Below are positions 59,411-64,000 of a stretch of 64,000 nt of DNA, one piece after another. The DNA is from Kitasatospora purpeofusca (GTDB taxonomy: Bacteria; Actinomycetota; Actinomycetes; Streptomycetales; Streptomycetaceae), in the NCBI RefSeq assembly GCF_000718025.1, contig NZ_JODS01000009.1, forward strand, positions 1 to 64,000, in the 5' to 3' direction. How positions within the stretch are numbered: position 1 is the stretch's first letter; every line of letters begins with the position of its first letter. The position numbers were made by a program, and so were the translations under genes. The notes beneath the pieces are model-generated. The model did not search any database. It saw nothing but the letters and a program-made list of their open reading frames with translations, and was not told the origin of the DNA.

Positions 59411-59812
59411 TCAGGCCCGCCCGAGCACCCGGTCCACCGTGATCTCGACGACCACCCGGTCCGGGTTCACCCGGGGCTCGCGGTAGCGCTCGGCGTACCG
59501 GCGCTCCGCCTCGGCCACCTCCTCCGGCTCCTGCCGGACCACGGCCACCCCCTCCAGCGTCGACCAGCGCGCCCGGTCCACCTGGCAGACCGCGACCCGC
59601 TGGCCCGCCGCCCCGGCCTCCAGCACGTTCCGCACCTTCCGGCTGGTCCGGCTGCTGATCACCCGCGCGATCCCGGTCCCCGGGTCGAAGGTCACCCCCA
59701 CCGGCACCACGTGCGGCGAACCGTCCGGGCGCAGGGTGGTCAGGGTGGCGATGTGCCGCTCCCGCCAGAAGGCGAGAAGGGTGTCGTCGAGCGCGCGGGG
59801 ATCATGGGCCAT
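59411..59812 (-). CDS. PPOX-class (pyridoxamine-oxidase-fold) F420/flavin-dependent protein
   Basis: A 133-residue split-barrel protein: LAFWRERHIATLTTLRPDGSPHVVPVGVTFDPGTGIARVIS, then SRKVRNVL and VAVCQVDRARWSTLEGVAVV. This is the pattern of actinobacterial PPOX-class F420-dependent reductases. It probably reduces or binds a small metabolite with F420 or FMN. ATG at 59812. It is monocistronic. Confidence 0.9.
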   Translation of the reverse strand: MAHDPRALDDTLLAFWRERHIATLTTLRPDGSPHVVPVGVTFDPGTGIARVISSRTSRKVRNVLEAGAAGQRVAVCQVDRARWSTLEGVAVVRQEPEEVAEAERRYAERYREPRVNPDRVVVEITVDRVLGRA

Positions 59813-59866
59813 GCCCGCGATGCTACGTCGCCGGGCCCGGCGGAAGGCCGCCGGGCCCGGGTGCGC

Positions 59867-59949
59867 GCGTCCGGGTGCGGGGTGAACGCGTCCGGGTGCG
59901 GGGTGGGTGCGTCCGGATACGGGGTGGGCGCGTCCGGGTGCGGGTGAGC
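59867..59949. repeat. Four 21-bp tandem repeats
   Basis: Units at 59867, 59888, 59909 and 59930 (consensus GCGTCCGGGTGCGGGGTGGGT minus the last base in unit 4) with a few substitutions. They lie in the gap before the MBL gene's stop. As 21 is a multiple of three they keep a reading frame open (repeated ASGCGVG) on the plus strand, but nothing shows it is translated. Confidence 0.8.
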
Positions 59950-59950
59950 G

Positions 59951-60589
59951 TCAGTGACCGCGGGCGATCCACTCCGGCAGGGCCGGGCCCTCGGCGCCGA
60001 TGGTGGTCGGGTCGCCGTGGCCGGTGCGGACCACCGTCTCCGGCGGCAGCGTCAGCAGGCGGTCCCGGATCGAGTCGATGATGGTCGGGAAGTGCGAGAA
60101 CGACCGGCCGGTGGCGCCGGGGCCGCCGTGGAAGAGGGTGTCACCGGTGAACACGGTGCCCAGCTCCGGGGCGTACAGGCAGACCGCGCCCGGCGCGTGG
60201 CCCGGGGTGTGCAGGACGGTCAGCTCCGTACCGGCGACCTCGATCCGCTGCCCGTCCGCGAGTTCGCCGTCCGGCAGCCGGTCGGGGTGGGTGAGCTTCC
60301 ACAGCGGCAGGTCGTCCGGGTGCAGCAGGATCGGCGCGCCGGTGCGCTCGGCGAGCGCGGGGGCGGCGTCGATGTGGTCGTTGTGGGCGTGGGTGGAGAC
60401 GACGGCGAGCAGCCGGCGCCCGCCGAGCGCCGCCTCGATCGCCGCGGCGTCGTGGGCCGCGTCGATCACCACGGCCTCGGCGTCGTCGCCGACGATCCAG
60501 ACGTTGTTCTCCACCTCCCAGCTGCCGCCGTCGAGTTCGAAGGTGCCGGCGGTGACGAGCCGGTCGATCCGGAGGCTGCCGGTGCTCAC
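59951..60589 (-). CDS. MBL-fold metallo-hydrolase of mycothiol formaldehyde pathway
   Basis: A 212-residue metallo-beta-lactamase-fold hydrolase. Metal motif THAHNDHIDA is at 66-75, with HTPGHAPG (127-134), FTGDTLF (147-153) and the late GHG (190-192). In actinobacteria this gene follows the mycothiol formaldehyde dehydrogenase and is thought to hydrolyse S-formyl-mycothiol or a related thioester, like glyoxalase II. The GTG at 60589 overlaps the stop of the dehydrogenase gene. Confidence 0.9.
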   Translation of the reverse strand: MSTGSLRIDRLVTAGTFELDGGSWEVENNVWIVGDDAEAVVIDAAHDAAAIEAALGGRRLLAVVSTHAHNDHIDAAPALAERTGAPILLHPDDLPLWKLTHPDRLPDGELADGQRIEVAGTELTVLHTPGHAPGAVCLYAPELGTVFTGDTLFHGGPGATGRSFSHFPTIIDSIRDRLLTLPPETVVRTGHGDPTTIGAEGPALPEWIARGH

Positions 60590-61671
60590 AGGACCACCAC
60601 CGAACGGAGCACGTCGCCGTGGTGCATGCGCTCGAACGCCTGCTCCACCGCGTCGAGTTCGATGGTCTCGCTGACGAACGCGCCGAGGTCCAGGCGGCCC
60701 TGGAGGTAGAGGTCGATCAGCATCGGGAAGTCCCGCGAGGGCAGGCAGTCGCCGTACCAGGAGGACTTCAGCGCGCCGCCGCGCCCGAACACGTCGAGCA
60801 GCGGGAGCTCCAGCTGCATCTCCGGCGTCGGCACGCCGACCAGGACGACGGTGCCGGCCAGGTCGCGGGCGTAGAAGGCCTGCTTGTAGGTCTCCGGGCG
60901 GCCGACCGCCTCGACCACGACGTCCGCGCCGTTCCCGCCGGTCAGCTCGCGGATCGCCTCGACCGCGTCGGTGGCGGTCGAGTTGACGGTGTGGGTGGCG
61001 CCGAGCTTCCGGGCGGTGGCGAGCTTGCGGTCGTCGATGTCCACCGCGATGATCTTCCCCGCGCCGGCCAGCCGGGAGCCCAGCACGGCCGCCCCGCCGA
61101 CCCCGCCGCAGCCGATCACGGCGACCGAGTCGCCCCGGCCGACGTTGCCGGTGTTGATCGCGGCGCCGATGCCCGCCATCACGCCGCAGCCGAGCAGCCC
61201 GGCGACGGCCGGGTCGGCGGCCGGGTCCACCTTGGTGCACTGCCCGGCGGCGACCAGGGTCTTCTCGGCGAACGCGCCGATGCCCAGGGCCGGGGACAGC
61301 TCGGTGCCGTCCAGCAGCGTCATCTTCTGCTCGGCGTTGTGGGTGTTGAAGCAGTACTGCGGGCGTCCGCGCTGACAGGAGCGGCACTGGCCGCAGACGG
61401 CGCGCCAGTTGAGGACCACGAAGTCGCCGGGCGCGACCTCGGTGACGCCCTCGCCGACCGTCTCCACGATGCCCGCGGCCTCGTGGCCCAGCAGGAAGGG
61501 GAACTCGTCGTTGATCCCGCCCTCGCGGTAGTGCAGATCGGTGTGGCACACGCCGCAGGCCTGGATCCGCACCACCGCCTCGCCCGGCCCGGGGTCGGGC
61601 ACGACGATCGTCGTCACCTCCACGGGCGCGCCCTTGGCGCGCGCGACGACTGCCTTGACCTGCTGGGCCAT
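60586..61671 (-). CDS. mscR: S-(hydroxymethyl)mycothiol dehydrogenase
   Basis: A 361-residue zinc-dependent class III-like alcohol dehydrogenase that oxidises the formaldehyde-mycothiol adduct, and which also reduces S-nitrosomycothiol. Catalytic zinc is held by Cys39 (ACGVCHTDLHYREG) and His61 (GHEAAG). Structural zinc is held by the Cys cluster CGQCRSCQRGRPQYC (about 93-107). NAD loop IGCGGVGG is at about 188. The GAGHTV-like site and FxxLGCGVMAGIGAAINTG are typical. It is the first gene of an operon with the MBL hydrolase, and indicates a mycothiol-using actinobacterium. Confidence 0.94.
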   Translation of the reverse strand: MAQQVKAVVARAKGAPVEVTTIVVPDPGPGEAVVRIQACGVCHTDLHYREGGINDEFPFLLGHEAAGIVETVGEGVTEVAPGDFVVLNWRAVCGQCRSCQRGRPQYCFNTHNAEQKMTLLDGTELSPALGIGAFAEKTLVAAGQCTKVDPAADPAVAGLLGCGVMAGIGAAINTGNVGRGDSVAVIGCGGVGGAAVLGSRLAGAGKIIAVDIDDRKLATARKLGATHTVNSTATDAVEAIRELTGGNGADVVVEAVGRPETYKQAFYARDLAGTVVLVGVPTPEMQLELPLLDVFGRGGALKSSWYGDCLPSRDFPMLIDLYLQGRLDLGAFVSETIELDAVEQAFERMHHGDVLRSVVVL

Positions 61672-61688
61672 CCGGTTCTCCTCCGTCG

Positions 61689-61710
61689 GCCGGTACCCCT
61701 GTGTACCGGC
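61689..61710. promoter_or_regulatory. Inverted repeat GCCGGTAC-N6-GTACCGGC upstream of mscR
   Basis: Perfect 8-bp arms, 17 bp upstream of the mscR ATG and just beyond its ribosome-binding region (GGAG). It may be an operator for the formaldehyde-detoxification operon. Confidence 0.45.
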
Positions 61711-61864
61711 GTGACCTGCGTCGACGCGGATCGAACGACCCGCCCACGCAGCCTAGCGCCCGTCACGGCGGGCGGCCGGGGAACGCCCCTGGTGATCCGC
61801 CTCACCGGTCGGCCCGGTCCTCCGGCGGCCCGTCCGCGACCTCGCCGGCGACGCCTTCGGCGAC

Positions 61865-61920
61865 CCCTCCGGGGCCTCCCCGGGGCCTCTCCGGGGCCAC
61901 TCCGGGGCCACTCCGGGGCG
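61865..61920. repeat. Short tandem repeats (about 11 bp)
   Basis: About five units built on TCCGGGGCC with small changes (CTCCGGGGCCA, CTCCCCGGGGCC). Simple GC-rich repeat in a noncoding stretch. Confidence 0.6.
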
Positions 61921-62161
61921 CGAGGCGGGGCGCGCGGGCGCCACTGGGCGCCCGTCAGTGCTGCCACGCCCTCACCGCTCCCGCCCCACCCCGGCGTTGG
62001 CTGGATTCGTTGCTGACTGTGGCGCGTCGCCCACGTACGGTCGTAGCGAACCCGGCCTACTCGGCACGCCGTCGACCACGCCGCCCGTCCCCGCGCACCG
62101 CCCGGATCCACCCCCGCCGGCCGCCCTCCGAGCGGCCACCGCCCTGGAGTCTGGAGTACGG

Positions 62162-63418
62162 ATGTCCGCCGAGAACAGTGCCACCGGTGCCCGTACCGGC
62201 ACCGCCACCGACCCCGGTCCCGCCGGCGGTGGCACCGCCCAGGCCGTCCTGCCGCCGCTGCACTGCCTGCGGCTGCTCGAACCCGGCCCGCCCCGGCTGG
62301 CCGCCCTGCCCACCGGCACCCCCGTCTGGCTGGTCAGCCGGCACGCCGACGTCCGGCAGGTGCTGACCGACCCGCGCCTGGGGCGCGCGCCGCTGCACGC
62401 CCCAGGCGCCCCGCCCGTCTCGCTCACCCCGAACCTGCTCGACGACCCGTCCTCGATGCTCAACATCGACGGCGTCGAGCACCAGCGGCTGCGCCGCACC
62501 GTGCAGCGCGCCTTCACCCCGCGCGCGATCGCCCGGTGGCGCCCCTGGGTCGCCTCGGTCGTGGAGGGCCTGATCGACGAGCTGATCGACCGGGGCTCGC
62601 CCACCGACATCGTCGCCGGCTACACCCGCCCGCTGCCGATCGCCGTGATCAGCCGGCTGATGGGCCTCGACGGCCTCGACAGCAAGCGCCTCGAACACTG
62701 GAGCGACCACGCCCTGTCCGCCACCGCGTACTCGGCGGAGGCCATCCGCACCGCGATGACCGAGTTCGCCGGCTTCGGCGCCGAGGTGATCGCCGAACGC
62801 CGTGCCGCGCCCGGCGACGACCTCGTCAGCAGCCTGCTCGCGGCCGCCGCCGACACCCCGGGCATCACCGAGCAGCAGATCGTCACGCTCGTCATCGGCC
62901 TGGTGGTGGCCGGGCACGAGACCACGATGACCTCGCTCGGCAACGCCCTGGTCTACCTGCTCAGCGACGGGCACGACGCCTGGCAGCAGCTCGCCTCGGA
63001 CGAGCAGAGCGCGGCCGCCGCCACCGAACAGCTGCTGCGCGCCGTCCCGCTCGGGGACTCCGACGTCCTGCCCGGACTGCTGCGGCGGGCCGTCGAGGAC
63101 CTCGACATCGGCGGGGTGCGGATCCCGGCCGGGAGCGTGGTCGCCGCCGACACCGACGCCGCCAACACCGACCCCGAGGTGTTCACCGGCGACCTGCTGA
63201 CCGAACTGTTCTCCCCGCTCGCCGCACCGATGTACACCTTCGGCGCCGGGCCGCACCACTGCCTGGGCGCCTGGCTGGCCCGGATGGAACTGGAGCTCGC
63301 CCTGCACCGGCTGGCCCGTCGGCTGCCCTCGCTGCGGCTCGCCGGGACGGTGGAGGCCATCGACTGGCGGCGCGGCCTGCTCACCCGCAGCCCGCAGCAC
63401 CTGCAGGTCTCCTGGTGA
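62162..63418 (+). CDS. Cytochrome P450 with non-canonical K-helix motif
   Basis: A 418-residue bacterial P450. The I-helix oxygen motif AGHETT is at 250-255 and the heme loop FGAGPHHCLGAW has the thiolate ligand Cys367. The K-helix reads TEQLLRAVP: three residues before Arg293 stands Gln290, not Glu (QxxR instead of ExxR), with Glu289 one position early. The usual PxRF region also lacks Arg (FTGDLLTELFSP). CYP157-type streptomycete P450s are known to lack ExxR, so this may be such a member. ATG 62162 follows GGAG sites. The ferredoxin gene overlaps its stop. Confidence 0.92.
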   Translation: MSAENSATGARTGTATDPGPAGGGTAQAVLPPLHCLRLLEPGPPRLAALPTGTPVWLVSRHADVRQVLTDPRLGRAPLHAPGAPPVSLTPNLLDDPSSMLNIDGVEHQRLRRTVQRAFTPRAIARWRPWVASVVEGLIDELIDRGSPTDIVAGYTRPLPIAVISRLMGLDGLDSKRLEHWSDHALSATAYSAEAIRTAMTEFAGFGAEVIAERRAAPGDDLVSSLLAAAADTPGITEQQIVTLVIGLVVAGHETTMTSLGNALVYLLSDGHDAWQQLASDEQSAAAATEQLLRAVPLGDSDVLPGLLRRAVEDLDIGGVRIPAGSVVAADTDAANTDPEVFTGDLLTELFSPLAAPMYTFGAGPHHCLGAWLARMELELALHRLARRLPSLRLAGTVEAIDWRRGLLTRSPQHLQVSW

Positions 63419-63687
63419 CGGGTCGGGAGGCCACCGGGGCGGCGCCGGCGGTCATCGTCCAGGTGGACCGGGACCGCTGTATCGGCTCGGGCATGTGCGC
63501 GGCCACCGCGCCCGGTTCGCTGACGCTCGGCGCCGACGGGCTCGCCCGGCCGGTGCGGGAGCAGCCGACCGGCGCCGCCGGCGAACCGCTGACCTCGGAA
63601 CTGGCCGACGCGGTCGACTACTGCCCGGTCGAGGCGCTCTCCCTGTACGGGGTGAGGGACGGGCGGCGGATCGACCCGACGGGCTGA
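63415..63687 (+). CDS. 3Fe-4S-type ferredoxin, P450 partner
   Basis: A 90-residue ferredoxin. VIVQVDRDRCIGSGMCAATAP contains the Cys-x5-Cys pair (Cys23, Cys29), and YCPVEAL gives the third Cys. With Gly/Met in place of the middle ligands, a [3Fe-4S] cluster is expected. The GTG at 63415 overlaps the P450 stop (GTGA). It should pass electrons from a ferredoxin reductase to the P450. Sequence after the cluster (LTSELADAVDYCPVEALSLYG) is typical of P450 ferredoxins. Confidence 0.93.
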   Translation: MTGREATGAAPAVIVQVDRDRCIGSGMCAATAPGSLTLGADGLARPVREQPTGAAGEPLTSELADAVDYCPVEALSLYGVRDGRRIDPTG

Positions 63688-63770
63688 CCCGACCGACACC
63701 GCCGACACCCTGACACCGCTGACCCACTCCCGGCGCCGCGCCGTGCCCCGTCCGGCGCGGCGCCGTCGGG

Positions 63771-64000
63771 TCAGCCCGCCGCGGCCAGCGCCTGCCGGAC
63801 CTCCGCCGCCGGATCGCCCTCGTGGTACGGGCGCTCACTGTCCTCGATGTGGTCCAGGAACTCCTGGTACCGCAGCGCGTACCCGAAGTGCACCAGCGGA
63901 CCGGCCAGTTCCAGCGCCCGTTCCGGCGAACACCCCGGTACGCGCTCGCGCCAGGCCCGCGCCCACTCCTCGGCCACCTGCGCCCAGCGCTCCCCGTCCA
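63771..64000 (-). CDS. C-terminus of a phosphotransferase-like protein (partial)
   Basis: The frame is open from the stop at 63771 to the window edge. The visible 76 residues end with HFGYALRYQEFLDHIEDSERPYHEGDP and VRQALAAAG, a pattern I associate with the C-terminus of aminoglycoside-phosphotransferase-fold proteins of actinobacteria. The catalytic part is outside the window, so the assignment is tentative. GTG 63977 is an internal codon rather than a start. Confidence 0.55.
   Translation of the reverse strand, partial: DGERWAQVAEEWARAWRERVPGCSPERALELAGPLVHFGYALRYQEFLDHIEDSERPYHEGDPAAEVRQALAAAG

Larger units (their letters stand above)
61672..62161. other. 490-bp divergent intergenic region
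   Basis: It contains the inverted repeat at 61689-61710 near mscR and the short tandem repeats at 61865-61920. The P450 promoter should lie at its right end. No gene is supported. Confidence 0.5.

Noticed and set aside
61865..61920. Regulatory site in the CCGGGGCC repeats before the P450 gene
   Set aside because: The units are simple GC-rich slippage-type repeats without symmetric arrangement to a promoter.
1..64000. CRISPR arrays, IS elements, rRNA, riboswitches or a biosynthetic cluster
   Set aside because: No regular spacer-repeat array, transposase, rRNA core motif or clustered PKS/NRPS/terpene genes were seen; the P450-ferredoxin pair stands alone in this window.

Overview
The window is a very GC-rich actinobacterial chromosome segment. 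Dense short-spaced genes, frequent GTG/TTG starts, ATGA/GTGA overlaps, mycothiol-linked formaldehyde metabolism, many secreted Tat/Sec proteins, DUF574 and DUF5685 families and a P450-ferredoxin pair all point to Streptomycetaceae (Streptomyces or Kitasatospora). There are no rRNA genes, intact tRNAs, CRISPR arrays, insertion sequences or phage genes. The one sign of past integration is a short tRNA-Gly 3' relic at 14761-14788.

Layout. 1-10.8 kb: a secreted trypsin-like protease, a DeoR regulator, two tandem secreted GH27 alpha-galactosidases with different carbohydrate-binding tails, a three-gene operon (small membrane protein, sigma factor, unknown protein) and a CBS-pair protein. 11-20 kb: AraC-VOC-MmcQ genes, a saccharopine-dehydrogenase-like gene with its TetR repressor and a clear operator, a GNAT, an ABM monooxygenase divergent from a LigD-type polymerase-ligase, and a minus-strand stress-type group (degenerate HAD, DUF3040, PRC-barrel, PfpI). 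20-32 kb: lipoprotein, I36 inhibitor-like protein, geranylgeranyl-reductase-like flavoprotein, ChaA antiporter, an FHA protein with a Ser/Thr kinase fused to a lytic-transglycosylase domain, a secreted protein, a polysaccharide deacetylase and a CelD-like acyltransferase. 32-45 kb: aminotransferase with its DauR/YheO-like regulator behind twin palindromes, a secreted YncE-like propeller, a DUF574 methyltransferase, an unknown two-gene membrane cassette sharing a 17-residue signature, NsrR-Hmp nitric oxide defence, and the lutABC lactate operon. 45-64 kb: dimethylargininase, SGNH hydrolase, DUF2809, DUF2252, an alpha/beta hydrolase, an MFS pump with its cupin-XRE regulator, secreted proteins, an aspzincin-like HExxH protein divergent from a DUF5685 protein with a cysteine-packed tail, DoxX, a secreted PAF-AH-like hydrolase, a PPOX protein, the mycothiol formaldehyde dehydrogenase with its MBL hydrolase, and a P450-ferredoxin pair.

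Several small circuits can be read directly from DNA: NsrR sites at nsrR and hmp; TetR operator at the dehydrogenase promoter; twin palindromes at the DauR-like gene; a palindrome over the start of the cupin-XRE gene. The most unusual loci are the FHA plus kinase-transglycosylase pair (25716-28257), the shared-signature membrane cassette (36818-39423), the Cys-rich DUF5685 / metalloprotease-like pair (53578-56705), and the P450 whose ExxR motif reads QxxR (62162-63418). All family assignments are from reading the sequence; no database search was run.
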